Positions 1 through 12,008 of a DNA stretch of 64,000 nt are shown here, piece by piece; position 1 is the stretch's first letter; each line of letters begins with the position of its first letter. The position numbers and the translations under genes were made by a program. Source of the stretch: Panaeolus papilionaceus (lineage: Eukaryota > Basidiomycota > Agaricomycetes > Agaricales); contig JADNRZ010000004.1 in NCBI GenBank assembly GCA_015501605.1, positions 1,116,001 through 1,180,000 of the forward strand, read 5' to 3'. Under the pieces are notes generated by a model, which saw nothing but the letters and a program-made list of their open reading frames with translations, was not told where the DNA came from and searched no databases.

Positions 1-2315
1 TCTGCGACGTCGTTCGGGAGCACGACGAGGACGCTGAAAGTGCGCTGAGTTGACTTTTTGACCATAGTAACAAATCTGACAACTTCATGTGTATTCAGCA
101 CCGGCATGTTCAACTAATTGGCATCGGAGGTTAGATATCTCTTTTCATGCGGAAGAAATGACGACCTTCTTACTGTCTTGGAGGGAATAGGTACCATTGG
201 AACTGCACTGTTTGTGCAGATCGGTTCTGGTTTAACGAAGGGAGGGCCAGGTGCGTCGTTTGATTTCTGCAACCTCGATGAACAGGAGTTGATCATAGAT
301 TATTTGTTCAACAGCTAGTCTTTTTCTGGCGTTTACAATATGGTCGACATTCATCCTCGCCGTCAACAACTGTCTGGGTTTGTAAATTTGCTACGACACG
401 ATGCAGTACCTTGACTAATTCAATATGTAATAGCTGAAATGGTGTCCTGGATCCCGGTATCTTCGCCCTTCGTATGTCATTTGTACCCCTTCCTCTCGCT
501 CGCCCTGACACAGATTCTAGGTCAGATACGCAGACCGTTTTGTGGACCCCGCACTCGGATTCTGCGCTGGAGTGAATTTTTTCATTTTCGAAACGGCGCT
601 TATACCCTTCGAAATCGTCGCCTTCAATGTCATCTTGCAATTCTGGACAGATAAAATACCAGTCGTCGCTGTAATTATATTTATGCTCGTTGCTTATAGG
701 TAAGGGCGGTCACTTCACCCTCTATCCCTAATTTACTGACAGCCTACCCAGTTTGCTAAATGTCTTTGCTGTCAAATATTACGGAGGTTCGCGATCTTTT
801 GTTGTGCCTTGCATATTGCATTTTGTACTGATCCCCCCATAGAATCTGAGTTCTGGTTAGCTTTGGGGAAAGTTATTCTGGCTGTTGGTCTCATCATTTT
901 CACATTCGTGACCATGGTTGGCGGAAATCCCAAGCGCGATGTTTACGGTTTCCGGAACTGGGATCGTATGTCAGATTCCGCCCTGTCCTGACCGCATTCC
1001 CCTCCTAACAACTCGATCTTAGCTTCCAAAGTGGACGGTGCGCCCTTTGCAGAGTATATCAAAACCGGTTCTCTTGGTCAATTCCTGGGGTTCCTCGCTT
1101 GTTTCATTCAAGCATCATTTACCATCGCTGGTACGACCATCGAACATTTCTATTGACTGATATCTAACAGCGACCCAGGTCCTGACTATGTAGCAATGGC
1201 CGCAGGCGAGACAAGCCACCCGCGGAAGACGATGCCCAAGGCATTCAAAAGCGTCTTCTACCGCCTCACCGCCTTTTTTGTGATCGGCTCCTTCTGCATC
1301 GGCACAGTCGTATCATACAACGACGAAAACCTGCTCATGGCCATCTCCAACGCCCACCCTGGCGCTGGCGCTTCGCCCTATGTCATTGCCATGCAGCGCC
1401 TTGGCATCCCGGTGCTTCCTCATATCGTGAATGCGTTGATCTTGACAGCTGTCTTCTCAGCGGGAAATAGTTATGTGTTCTGTGCCAGTCGGACGTTGTA
1501 TGGTCTGGCATTGGAGGGCAAGATGCCCAAAATTCTGAGGACGTGCACGTCAAACGGTGTTCCTATTTACTGCGTGGGGGTTACTCTAGCAATCTCGCTA
1601 TTAGGTTTGTGGGGTCTCTATATAATGGAAATTTCGGTCTGACATTTCGTTCCAGCCTTCCTGCAAGTTTCCACTAATGCGGCTGTCGTATTGCAGTGGT
1701 TCGTCCATTTCGTCGCTCTTACCGATGATATCTGCTCATTTGGGTTTTGTAGGTTTGTCAATCTTGTAACAGCCTCTCAACTCCTCAATTATGCTATCAT
1801 CTCTTTCACATACATCCGTTTCCATAAGGTTAATCCTTTCTTCCACTCCATATCACATTCGACAGACTCTGATCTCAAACGTAATAAAGGCACTAAAAGC
1901 TCAAGGGATTTCGAGGGACAGCCTCCCGCATAAAAGTTTCTGGCAACCATTCTCAGCGTAAGTGCACCTCCCTGACTCCATGATCATCTGGTCTTGACAT
2001 CGCGAACAGATATTACGCCCTAGCTGGTACATTTAGCATGGCATTTGTGGGCGGCTATACCGTCTTTCTCCCAGGACGATGGGATGTCCCTTCTTTCATT
2101 TTCTCATATGCAATGATCTGTCTTCTACCTGTATTTTTCATCTATTGGAAGATCAAAGCCAAAACCAAGGTAAGGCCGTTCACCATTCGGTCATCTACTG
2201 TTACTGAGATGGAAAACAGTGGCAACCCCTCACAACCATGTCACTCTTCGAGAATGAACGAGAAGAAATAGACAAATACGAGGAACAACTCGTCACAGAG
2301 GAGACGACTCGCTAA
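1..2315 (+). CDS. Amino-acid permease (YAT/APC family), 5' end outside the window
   Basis: This is an integral plasma-membrane amino-acid/H+ symporter of the fungal amino-acid permease family. The first visible exon ends at base 39. The next begins with HRHVQLIGIG and is spliced to GTIGTALFVQIGSGLTKGGP, the family's first-helix signature. The exon at about 435 opens AEMVSWIPVSSPF, which corresponds to the conserved EM-W-P-SPF loop. Later exons hold further hydrophobic segments: 809-960; 1196-1600, with SAGNSYVFCASRTLYGLALEGK at the well-conserved loop; 1757-1900; and 2038-2170. The last intron starts at about 2169. The tail is short and acidic and ends at TAA 2313-2315. At least ten introns interrupt the gene. 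The N-terminus lies upstream of the window, so it is partial here. The substrate cannot be read from sequence. The family assignment is firm; exact exon borders are less so. Confidence 0.9.
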
Positions 2316-2397
2316 AACCTGTACCTTGTAGTTAAATGCAGACATTACAATGATATATTTGGATAATGCACATGATACAGGTGTGGAAAACAGTCAT

Positions 2398-3669
2398 TTA
2401 TGCAGCGGCGGTGGCCTCAGGTGGGTTGGCAGACGTACGGCCTTCCACACGGATGTTGTAGCCGTATCCGTGCCCAGGAGAGCCAGCAACATCGCCAGGT
2501 CCATCGTAATGAAGTTTGGAGATATCGTAATTGCCTAGAGGGAACAAGTTCAGTATCGAAGTGAAAGTCGACGAGCACAAACGACTTACCAATGAATTCC
2601 CAGCCGTTTTCCTTGACATGGTAGAGGTTACAAGTGTTACCAGAGAAAGCATCACGATGACCAGCGGCGTAGATGCTTCGTCTGCCAAGTTCTTGTGCCT
2701 CTGCGTCCGACAAGTCCCATCGGTATCCCTGGTCTAGGACACCATAGGCAAATGTACTTCCTGAGCCGACAGAGAAGAGATCACCCTTTAGGCGGGTTCC
2801 GTCAGAGTCGACGTAGAAGATGGCGGGACCCTAGTGGAGGGGACGCGTAAGCTCCTTAGTTGAACTATAATTTCCCAGATACGCACTGTTTTGTCCCAGC
2901 CACAAATCATAGTACCCTAGACACCAAAAGGTTCAATCTCAATGAGATGATGGTAAGAGAAATATGACAAACCATGCTCAGGCCCATGCCCTTGTAGCTG
3001 TAAACGAGGTTGCTGAGGTATTTACTTGCTGCCGAAACTGAAATTCGTTCTCTGTTTCGTAGTTCGTGTAGCCTGCAGTGCATGCCTAGGTATGTCTCCC
3101 AGTATTGGCAATCAGCTAATGTATGTGTTAGCGATTAAGAATTTCTGCGACCAAAATAGGGTCACACCTGCACCACCAGCCATCGTGCCGAGAAGATAGG
3201 GATTGATTTCAATAACCTTTTTGACAGTACCAGACGCTGAATAGATAATTAGCATGTGGTATTAGTTCGTGTTATTGATATGTACCAATGTAGCTTCCAG
3301 CTGTTGCTCTTGAGTCGACAGCAACAATAACACCTCCCTGGAATCTGAATGCGAGTGTTGTGGTACCGTGCTGAATCTTGATTCTGCAATTAGGATCGGC
3401 ATGATCATCGGTATGGAGTCGTAGGAAAGATGAAGGCTACGATATGTAAGAGGTCAGAGGCGCATTTCAGCACGCCAAAGTTAAATGGGACTTACATCAG
3501 GGACATTGGGAACAGTAAATGAGGGTAGCCCATTCATCAACTGGCCGTAACCCGCTTGAGAACCCCAAGCAGCATCAGCGAATTCGTCTTCCTCATCTGC
3601 AAGACGCTGAGCTCGTCGTAGCTGGCTGACAGCGTTTGTTGAGGAATATCGTTCAAGGAATGTGTTCAT
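2398..3669 (-). CDS. PRE2: 20S proteasome subunit beta type-5
   Basis: This is the chymotrypsin-like catalytic beta5 subunit of the 20S proteasome. In the middle exon, [20 protein letters not shown] carries the N-terminal nucleophile threonine of the mature enzyme (after the H-G cleavage site) and the following beta strands. SRATAGSYI and GTMAGGA follow, as expected for beta5. Downstream exons encode GLSMG, the glycine-rich YYVDSDG-like stretch and [20 protein letters not shown]. The protein ends in an Ala/Gly-rich tail at 2398. I chose the Met at 3669 ([19 protein letters not shown]) because everything from there reads like a propeptide. An in-frame Met at 3822 would add 51 basic residues and seems less likely. 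Several introns are present. The C-terminal extension is longer than in yeast. Confidence 0.9.
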
Positions 3670-3822
3670 GGCGGAGGAGAGATCAGAGAGGATTAGCCAG
3701 TAGGGGTGACGCGTTGCGCGTCTCGATCTTTGTTTGCCAAAGTCATCTGATTTTATCACACATCTCCTTTTGGTGATTGTCCTTCGAGTTACCCCACACA
3801 GCTCAGAAGGCTTTTCTTCCAT

Positions 3823-4334
3823 TCTAGTATTGATTTTAACAGTCAGCGATTTAATCTACAAGCGACGTAAATTTCTGTAAAGGTATGTTTGTTGTCCTGT
3901 TTATGCTAACGACCTGTCCATTGTTGGTCCTGAACCGAGCAACACATCGAACGGTATTCTGACTGTGCTTCGAGGTCATGCAAGTGTGGAGGCACACGAG
4001 CTCGTACCACCTGCTCGATAGTGTATGACTCTCTACAGCTTACGACACACTTTCTGTAAATAGCTCTTGATGCGACGAAGCATATAATGGTGAAAACGTC
4101 CGTAAGTCATGCGCCAATGTGAGAAGCTGAAGAAGATTTTGCGTTCGTGCTTCATGGGGCTCGGTGTAATTAGCAGAGACTTTCAGGCATCTGCATAGGT
4201 GCATCATGGACCGGTCTTAACATCACCCATTGTGGTCATCTTGAAGGCAGTGCTCGACGAAGATCCTTTTTCAGCACACAGGCAAACTCCCTCAACGCCG
4301 TTGATAGTGGTATATTTGTTGCTGTCTAATTGGA
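3823..4334. other. Intergenic stretch between PRE2 and the gamma-glutamylcyclotransferase gene
   Basis: About 500 bases without a supported gene. It should hold the PRE2 promoter and 5' UTR on the minus strand and the 3' UTR of the following minus-strand gene. No RNA gene, repeat or convincing exon was seen. Confidence 0.5.
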
Positions 4335-4859
4335 CTACTTGGCCGCCTCGGGAATATAGGGTCTGAGATACGAGTCTATGTATTCGCTAGGGATTCCTGC
4401 ATCCAATGCGTCCTTAATCCCTTTATTCATCCGGAAAATGTATTCTGTCTTCGGTTGACTTGGTGTCCGTCGGTCGACGTCGACATACACCAAAGCATTT
4501 ACATCGGTGCCGCTGTTGCCATCTCCATCGGATAAGCCCTCTATCGGGAGGTTAAGTTTCTGATACGCGGCTCCTTCGTAAATATCGAGATCGTGCTCGT
4601 CGTCGGCCGTTAGGGTGTATAGAAAACCGTAGACTTGGTCCCCTGGTGAAGGGATCACATTTGCGTAGCCTCTCTCATTGATGATCCATCTCCTTTAAAA
4701 TCGAAGTCATCAATTGAGGAATTGGAGGATTGGGCACACCCCCACTCACCAATTGGTCAAAATGCCAATGCCGATGAAGGTACTTTTAGGGCACCTTCGC
4801 TTCATTTGATCCCTCCAAAGATTGCTCCCATAACCGAAGTATGTTGTTTTCTTCTTCAT
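4335..4859 (-). CDS. Gamma-glutamylcyclotransferase-like protein
   Basis: This is a cytosolic enzyme of the GGCT family, which releases 5-oxoproline from gamma-glutamyl peptides in glutathione turnover. Two exons join cleanly: 4859-4750 and 4692-4335, around a 57-nt GT-AG intron. Exon 1 opens MKKKTTYFGYGSNLWRDQMK, containing the YGSN substrate-binding motif. The junction reads ILTNW-RWIINERGYANV, the conserved second block. Exon 2 adds QVYGFLYTLTADDEHDLDIYEG, whose final Glu fits the catalytic acid, and a Tyr-rich C-terminal helix ending IPEAAK. The spliced product is about 155 residues, a normal size for the family. The assignment is strong. Which gamma-glutamyl substrate it prefers cannot be told. 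Confidence 0.85.
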
Positions 4860-5116
4860 CTGGGATGGTAGTGGGTAGTGGTTGAGGGCAAGTGGGAAAG
4901 CATACTCAGCTCTGCCAACTGCGCTAACCGTAATGGCACTCGTGCGCCATAAATAGATTTACATAACCCCTTTAAGAATTTCCCCTTTTGAATCAATGCT
5001 GACATAATTGTATAGATTTTTTGCAACTCTTGTTTTCTTGATTATTAACTTTTACCACTCGACCAAGGATCAACCGTGAGGTCAACACTAAACTACATTT
5101 ACTCACAACAAAAGAC

Positions 5117-5663
5117 ATGGCTGATAGCGCACACGGACGAGCCTGGCCTTTGGCTGATGCCCAACTCACCAACCAGGTCAGTCCGATGAAATGTTTAAAT
5201 TCAGCACCAAAACTGATCCGCATTTTTTACAGATCTTGGAGTTGGTCCAGCAAGCTGGTCAATACAAGCAGCTGAAGAAGGGAGCTAACGAGGGTAAGCT
5301 TATCTTTGTGTGGTTCATTTACAAATGTTAATGACTATGTGCAGCTACCAAAACTCTCAACCGTGGTATCGCGGAGTTCATTATCTTGACTGCCGATACT
5401 GAACCTCTTGAGATCTTGTTGCATCTTCCTCTCCTTTGCGAAGAGAAGGTTCGTTTCAGCACTCTGGCATTTCTACTTCCAGTTCTCATCTTCGGCTTTT
5501 GTAGAATGTTCCATATATCTTCTTGCCATCCAAGGCTGCTTTGGGACGTGCCTGCAACGTCTCTCGCGCCGTTATTTCTGCTAGCGTCACCACTGGAGAG
5601 TCCAAGGAGCTCTCTAGCCAGATTACGACCATCAAGAATGCCATTGAGAAGCTCATGTACTAA
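5117..5663 (+). CDS. SNU13: 15.5K/NHP2-like RNA-binding protein SNU13
   Basis: This kink-turn-binding protein of the L7Ae family is shared by box C/D snoRNPs and the U4/U6.U5 tri-snRNP in the nucleus. Four exons (5117-5176, 5233-5293, 5345-5448, 5505-5663) give exactly 127 residues, against 126-128 in yeast and human. Visible family blocks are [40 protein letters not shown] and [20 protein letters not shown]. The protein ends with a run of lysine-isoleucine helices, stopping IEKLMY. The GANE-TK segment is the kink-turn contact surface. All introns are short and canonical. I see no frameshift, and confidence is very high. Confidence 0.96.
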
Positions 5664-5998
5664 ACGTTTGGGTCCAATACTTGTAATCTATAGTTAATTG
5701 AACAGGATCCTTTTTTGATGCCATAAAGCCTTCCCTGTCTTTGCGCCGCGTTTATAAAAATTGGATACAGACACGATAAGTAGAAGCAAAAGGTATTATT
5801 TGGACCATGGCCTTTGCGAGTCTGCTTGAACGCCCTCGTTGATAGTCAAAAGTCCACAATTAAAGGTCCGCGTTGCTGAGTCAGCGCAATATTAAAAGTC
5901 CCATGCAGACTCGTTTGGTTGGAACCGTTCCGTCAACTCACTTAGACTAGAGTCATTCTAACCATCCTACTGCTTTATTTCTTGTTTCTGTTACTGTG
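5664..5998. other. Intergenic stretch between SNU13 and UBC9
   Basis: About 335 bases, expected to contain the SNU13 3' UTR and the UBC9 promoter. No gene or repeat was seen. It includes a CT-rich patch just before the UBC9 start. Confidence 0.4.
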
Positions 5999-7056
5999 AT
6001 GTCTGGTATCTGCCGCACTCGACTTGCTGAAGAGCGTAAGCAATGGAGAAAGGATCATCCATTTGTAAGTCTGTCGTAGCCAATCTCATAATAGGCATGA
6101 TCCTGGGCAACCTGAGTGCTTCAACTCTTCACTGTCGGCATTGATTGCAACTTCCGCATGTCTTGCCATCTTTACACCCAATCCTACATCGACATCTGAT
6201 CCGATGCTCATTTTGCGCCCACTATACCACTACTTACACACTTCACTTTTATCCAGGGCTTCTACGCTAAGCCTGCAAAATCATCAGATGGCTCGATGAA
6301 TCTCATGGAATGGGAGGTTGGGATTCCTGGAAAGAGCAAGGTAAAGCTTTATTATACCTATATTTCTTGCTATGGCACGTTTTTGTGCTGAATCGCGTGT
6401 CGCGACGCGTCCTTAATTGGGTGGCTAATGTTCTTTAGACCTCGTGGGAGGGCGGTTTGTTCAAACTAGTTATGGTTTTCCCTGAAGGTAAGCTCGACCT
6501 TGCTTGTTTTGAGAAGATCCGACCTCAAATACCATTTTAGATTATCCTTCGAAGCCCCCCAAATGTATGTGCTTTTGCTTTAAATGATCTCGGGAACGCC
6601 TCCTCACTGTGCTTTATTCTTGGTTATCTTTCAGGCAAATTCACACCGCCTCTTTTCCACCCCAACGTTTATCCATCAGGAACTGTTTGTCTTTCAATTT
6701 TGGACGAGGAGAAGTCATGGAAGCCTGCTATTACCATCAAGCAGGTGTGTTCTTTCTGTATTTGTGTCCGAGGATCCTTGATCTTACGCAGGGTTATCTA
6801 GATTCTTCTTGGTATCCAAGACCTGTTGGATAACCCCAATGTCAATGATCCGGCACAAAGCGAGGCTTACACGATGTTCAAGTGCGTGCTTTTAAACTTA
6901 TTTCTGTTCTTCATGAACTAACTAAAGGTCCCTCAGGAACGACAAGGTTGCTTATGAGTAAGTAGTGGCCTTCTTTTAATAAGGCTGCATTTTGACCCAC
7001 AAAATCTACATAGGCGCAGAATTAAGCAACAAGCAAGAGATAATATTCCTAAGTAA
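5999..7056 (+). CDS. UBC9: SUMO-conjugating enzyme E2
   Basis: This is the E2 that takes SUMO from the Aos1-Uba2 E1 and transfers it to lysines of mostly nuclear targets. The spliced product is 158 residues, like yeast and human. It starts [20 protein letters not shown] and ends [13 protein letters not shown]. The active site is [19 protein letters not shown], with the catalytic Cys at residue 93, exactly the family position. The HPN tripeptide precedes it. Seven or so exons are joined by canonical introns, and the last exons are very short (for example NDKVAYE). The first intron (6065-6256) is about 190 nt, clearly longer than the other introns, which are mostly 50-75 nt. I see no anomalies in the protein. 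Confidence 0.97.
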
Positions 7057-7327
7057 CAGTTTATGCAATGAGACTCTTTCTTGTCGATTCCCTGTACATA
7101 GTGTCAATGGATACTGCTCTTTGTGCTTAAATCGCGGCCACACTAAGCCGCGTGCAATGGAATTAAATTAAGTAGGTGTTGTGACATATCTATAAAAAGG
7201 TAGTGCACAATGACTACCACCCTCACCTGAATTTTCGTGCACATAAACTGCGCTCCTGATATTCGCAGTGCTAACGACCCTGACACGCTCTTTGGACTTT
7301 ATCCACCACGAGCAAAGTGATCTCACT

Positions 7328-8682
7328 ATGTTGGAACGGCCTTCAATCCTCAATGTTCACACCCCGAGCTCATCGTTCTCCATTACACATTCACGTTTGT
7401 CATGATCTATCTTCTGTGTACTGTGAGTGTGTACTAAAGCTGTCATAAAGTTCTACAGGAAAGCCTACATGATCTCTATAATAAGCTCAGCCGAAAACCC
7501 AACACAGATTATTATGGAGACAGAGTTGGCCCAGGATGGTTGAAGTACGAATACAATGACGCCATCTGGAACTTGGACGATGGTGCGCTCGCTTCTTGGC
7601 TCTTGACCATTATGACAACTCACTTCCATGCATTCCTTCAGAATCGGATTATACAATATTCGTATGGCGAAGTCAACAGCAAGAACACGATGATTCAAGC
7701 CAGACAACTCAAGGCGATTCGCTGGCTTCGACATCACAACTCTTGCTGCCTCCACCTGATGTAGCGCGGCATACAATGCCCACACCGCCAACTTTGCATC
7801 TTTGGAACCCACATAAGCCGCTTCCTACACCCCCTGCCTATCTGAACCCAAGTTACTACATGTTTCGCCCATCTCGGGCCCAACCCACACCGTCAAGGCA
7901 GTCCCCTGTTCCATCCAAGCTATCGGCAGGCAGACGAAGTAAAATGGGCAAGAGTTCCTTTGGAGACGACAGCGACGACGATGGCGTTCCCAAGTTCAAG
8001 AAGCAATTTGAACGCTTCCACTCGGAGAACGGTGTGCGCACCGTCATGGGGAGCATTGGTCCAGTGCAGAATGGTGCGTGGTTATCTATCGTGTCGTTCA
8101 ATGAAACAGCTCATGCTCATGCTTATGTGCGATATGGGATATGTAGTGAGGATGCTGCTCAAGTCGGGTTACAGACATGTTTATATCTCACGAAAGTTTG
8201 CTGTCAAGCACGGATTCATACCCTCGGATGCTGCCCCGGGAAATTATGGCTACGGAGGGCTTGTCAATATAGGCTCCTGGCCTGTTACACTCACGCCCTC
8301 ATTATCCCAGCCAAACCGACTGCCTGCAGGTTATCAAAGGCCTGATGCCTTTTCTCATCCTTCAATCGGCTCTTCGCATACCCAGCACTCATCTCCAAAT
8401 ATACCCCATTCCACAACCTCAAAGCGGAGTCGAGCAAGACAAGTCGGAGCCCCTGCTTCCCATCCTTCAACAGTAAAAGCCAAGGAGGTTATGGTTCAAG
8501 TTTACCTCTCAGAGGAGCCACATTTTGATGTTGTGCTTGGGAGGTCATTCTTCGAAAAACGACAAGTGCGGACCAATGGAGTTGATCCGACCGATGTTGT
8601 CTGCCTGGATACTGGCGAGAAGATTGAATGCGAGCTCGTTATCCTGAAGGACGGTAGAGGGGAAATTGTTACTGTAACTTGA
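7328..8682 (+). CDS. Conserved fungal protein with PB1-like N-terminus and retropepsin-like C-terminal domain, function unknown
   Basis: No function is recognised. I assembled it from ATG 7328, with exons 7328-7394, 7451-7582, 7642-8073 and 8147-8682. Residues 1-85 have the feel of a ubiquitin/PB1-like fold, with GDRVGPGWLKYEYNDAIWNL followed by DDESDYTIFVW. A proline/serine-rich disordered linker follows, ending in an acidic DDSDDD patch. The C-terminal part carries VRMLLKSGYRHVYISRKFAV, then GLVNIGSWPV and FDVVLGRSFFEKR. These correspond in order to the first active-site strand, the flap and the LGR-F strand of retroviral-type aspartyl proteases. The position of the catalytic D-S/T-G is occupied by K-S-G, so proteolytic activity is doubtful. 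The family assignment is my inference, and the strong sequence order suggests a constrained, non-enzymatic fold. Confidence 0.75.
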
Positions 8683-8957
8683 TGGGGTCTGACATGAACG
8701 AAGTATGTTGGTTGATTTGCTCTCGGACTGGCGCAGGCTAGGACGGGATGTACATCGGACATTTACTTTATTTTTAGGTCAGTAAATGTATTTTGGGGCA
8801 TACAACAGTGTATCAAAATGTCAGCTCCATGATATCATGAGGGATGGTTGCGACGTTACAGTAGCCAAATAATATATTCATGCGCTGGAATTAAGAAAGC
8901 ATATTGGATAGAGACACATAGGGATGGTAGTAAGATAGTACCCTGAATTAGTCCCAA

Positions 8958-9926
8958 TTACTTGAGTCTTAAACGTTCTGAGCGGGTAGCCTGAAAAGAA
9001 GCATATGTTAGAGGTTTTATCATGACCAATACATTCTGACAGATGACTTACTCTTCTGCGCTTCTTTAGCCTGAAAAACACACATTGCAAGAAATGTATC
9101 GTTAGTATGATGGATGAAATGGTGGATCTTCAAGTACTCACTTGTGCTTCTTCATCTTCTTTCGCCTCTTGCGCTTGGTGCTATCAAGCAAGACTTCATT
9201 CCACTCCTTATCAAATTGCTCCTGCAAATTAACCCTATCCGCATCTTTTGACACATCAAGCCCCAGGTGCTTCAGGGTAGCCTCCCATGACATGGTAGCA
9301 CCTGCTTTACTCATAGTCAATGCTCGTGTAAGTTGACGTGCAGCTTCCGCATCAGCATCGATGAAGGATTCCGAAGAAAGGCCGCCCAGTCCGTATTTCT
9401 GCCGAATGGCATCTTCAACTTCAGGTTGCAGAGGAGAGGTGATGGGATGGTTGGGCGGAATGGGTCGGAATATGGACGGTGGCTGATTGATGAGCAGAAG
9501 GGGACGATGCATAGAGAAAAATTGGTGAATCTTGAAATCTTTAGGATTGACTGCGAGCTGCGGGTTGTAGTCCTCAGAAACGGAAAAAGTCGAAAAGGTA
9601 TCGGCAAGGTTGAGTGGTTGGGTCGTAGATGAAGTACCACTGATAGACCCCGATTGTCCTGCGGCTGCTCCGGACGTTGACGACTTTGCGTCTGTGAGGG
9701 TATTGGGACTTCTCAGAGCATCTGCTGCTGTTGAGGTTGTTGAAATAGCATCTGCCTTTGGGTCCGAAGGTGAGTCGGGTTTGGTGTTATTCTTTGCAGT
9801 GACGACAGTGGCCTTGGTGGGTTTGGCAGAATTGACAAAGCGGCCACCACCCGACTTTGACGAGAAGAACGAGGAATAAGCCCTCCGAGACGCTGGCAGC
9901 TGGGCCAGACGGGAGAGGGGAGACAT
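8958..9926 (-). CDS. COX24: Mitochondrial small-subunit ribosomal protein mS38 (Cox24/AURKAIP1 domain)
   Basis: This is a mitochondrial ribosome small-subunit protein, also needed for COX1 expression in yeast. Residues 1-20 (MSPLSRLAQLPASRRAYSSF) are a basic, hydroxylated mitochondrial presequence. A Ser/Thr/Ala-rich low-complexity region follows, then a folded centre around DFKIHQFFSMHRPLLL. The diagnostic part is the extremely basic C-terminus: STKRKRRKKMKKHK in exon 1, LKKRRR in a tiny second exon (about 9089-9053) and ATRSERLRLK in the last exon, ending at 8958. Together these make the Lys/Arg-rich COX24 domain. The two small terminal exons are spliced by clean GT-AG introns and are easily missed. 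Confidence 0.88.
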
Positions 9927-10127
9927 TGGAAAGAGGAAGCCGGAGCTAAAACGCTCAACGCTGTGTAGTTGTAGTCGTTGGTCAAACTAGTCACACTCGA
10001 AACTGCTCTCTTGGTCAGAGGAAAACAAATATGTACATACAACACAAATATTATTCATTTTCTCATCGTTTTTAAAGGTGGAAAAAAGATATCATCCTCG
10101 AAATATTTGATACATGACAATTAAAAT

Positions 10128-12008
10128 TTATTCTACCCATTCATATGATCCAAGTATTGCCACTCTACCACTAAACGACCCTCGATTGGGTGCTAAAACC
10201 GTCAACCTCTTCTTGGCAACATCAATGTTTGTTCTACAGACGTTAAGCACATTGACAAGCAGAAATTATGACGGCTAATGACTTACACAACCAAAAATCC
10301 AACAACACTCAAATCCAACAACTCTTCGTCATAGCGTTCATTTTCATCCGGATTTTGCGGTGAAAGGAGTGCCAGCACCATATTTAGCAGACCAGAGCCA
10401 GGTGACGCAGGGTCGACAGGCACAGGTTGCATTTCAGATACACTCCGTGTTGCACCTATGGGTAACACATCAGTGGGAGCCATGGTATCTATAATGAAAG
10501 ACGTCAACAAAGTTTACCCATTCCCGGACAAGCATTTTCATACCTGAACCGATGCGATAAAACTGGAGATCGCCAAAGTTGATTACAGTTGACAGAGGGG
10601 ACAAGACGAGATCATGGATTTGTTCACCGCCAAACAACCCATCAGGAATACCTGGAGGAGGGCGTATTACTTGGCCATACATGTAGGTATGTACCTGGTA
10701 GTTATGGACACGTCGTCGGTAAGCGTCCTCAACTTCTACAACCTGAAAATGGATTATCAGAGCAGTAGACAGAAGGTAGCACAAAGCTAATTACTCCTCC
10801 AGATTTAGGAACTTTGACCACTGTGATGGTGGAACCATAGGTTCGCTTCATTTCAACCAGTAATTTTTCATGTCCTACAACGACGATGACATTGACTGAA
10901 GACGTGTGAGAGGTCCTCGAACAACGAAAAGCACACCCTACATACTTTTGAATGCATCGATGCATGCTTTGATCAATTTCTGACGATTTTCGTTGGATGA
11001 GGAGCTGGACGCAAACGCAGAAGGGGTATCGACGATCAAACCGGATGCCCGGCCTACAATAGGTGAACTTCGTGTCGACGTATTGGAATCTGGTACAAAC
11101 CTTCGGCATCCAGATCAAATCTATCCATAATGTTGGAACCAAGGTTACGAATCAATCTATCCATTAAAAGTGGATTCTTCTTAATGTCCGGGTGGGCATA
11201 CCAGTATACCAAAGGCAGAAGTGCGTTTGCTGTTAATGACATTGGGGCTGTTGTAGCCGCAGATCCAAGCGGGTTTGCGGGCGATGCTGTTGGAATGGGG
11301 CCATAAACTGGTGCCACAGAAATAGTTCCAGGTGCCGCCCAACCTCCCTAGGAGACACGTAAAAATCTTGCTCGTCCAACGAAATACGACACTATACCTC
11401 ACTAGGATCCACATTGGCAAGAAAAGGGGTCCAGTTCTGGCCGGCTCTGACAGCATAGTTAACAAGAATCTTAGCCAAGGATGTCTTTCCAGAATCATCT
11501 GGTCCTAGAATGAGAACACGGGGTGGATCTTGACTTGCTCTGTCTTGAGCAGGGACTGGAGAACCACGAATTTGACGTAGAGCACGAACTCGTTTCTGTT
11601 CCAATGCGATATGCAAATTTCCATAGACCTGCATAGGTGTCTCATCAGAGATGTACTCTGTCGAAGGTTCACCTGTAACGTAAAGTAAACAAGTTAGTGG
11701 TCACAAGAGAAATTCGCAATGGAAAGGGACTCATTTCGATAACGCATCCCTGCCAGGTGAACACGGCAGCCTTGCATTCGTATCCAAACAGGTAGACCTT
11801 CCCTTCGACCAACTCAAAGCCAAAGATTTCTGCACGCCCTTCAATCACCTGGCATAAAAACTCTGAAGTTAGATAAGTTTGATGGCGGAAGGAAGGCTGC
11901 ACTGACCTTGATAGCAAGAGAAGTGCCAGGATCTAGCTCAAATCTATATTCATTTTCAGGACCCAGATCCCAGGTCTTGGTTTCAGGAACTGTCTTTTTC
12001 TCTGACAT
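10128..12008 (-). CDS. CLP1: Pre-mRNA cleavage factor IA subunit, polynucleotide-kinase-like protein
   Basis: CLP1 is an ATP-binding component of the mRNA 3'-end cleavage complex and, in some lineages, an RNA 5'-kinase. The protein starts MSEKKTVPETKTWDLGPENE. The N-terminal beta domain follows (VIEGRAEIFGFELVEGKVYL), then the P-loop VLILGPDDSGKTSLAKIL. Later exons hold the DLDP-like ANVDPSE and ERL-type helices. The last exon, spliced after GFLVV, reads TNIDVAKKRLTVLAP and finishes GSYEWVE. This C-terminal beta domain confirms CLP1 over GRC3/NOL9, which are larger. About eight introns are present. Whether the kinase is active cannot be judged, since fungal CLP1 proteins are often ATP-bound but inactive. 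Confidence 0.92.

Noticed and set aside
6065..6256. Possible snoRNA in the long first intron of UBC9
   Set aside because: The intron is unusually long, but I could not find a paired C and D box with a closing stem, so there is no support.
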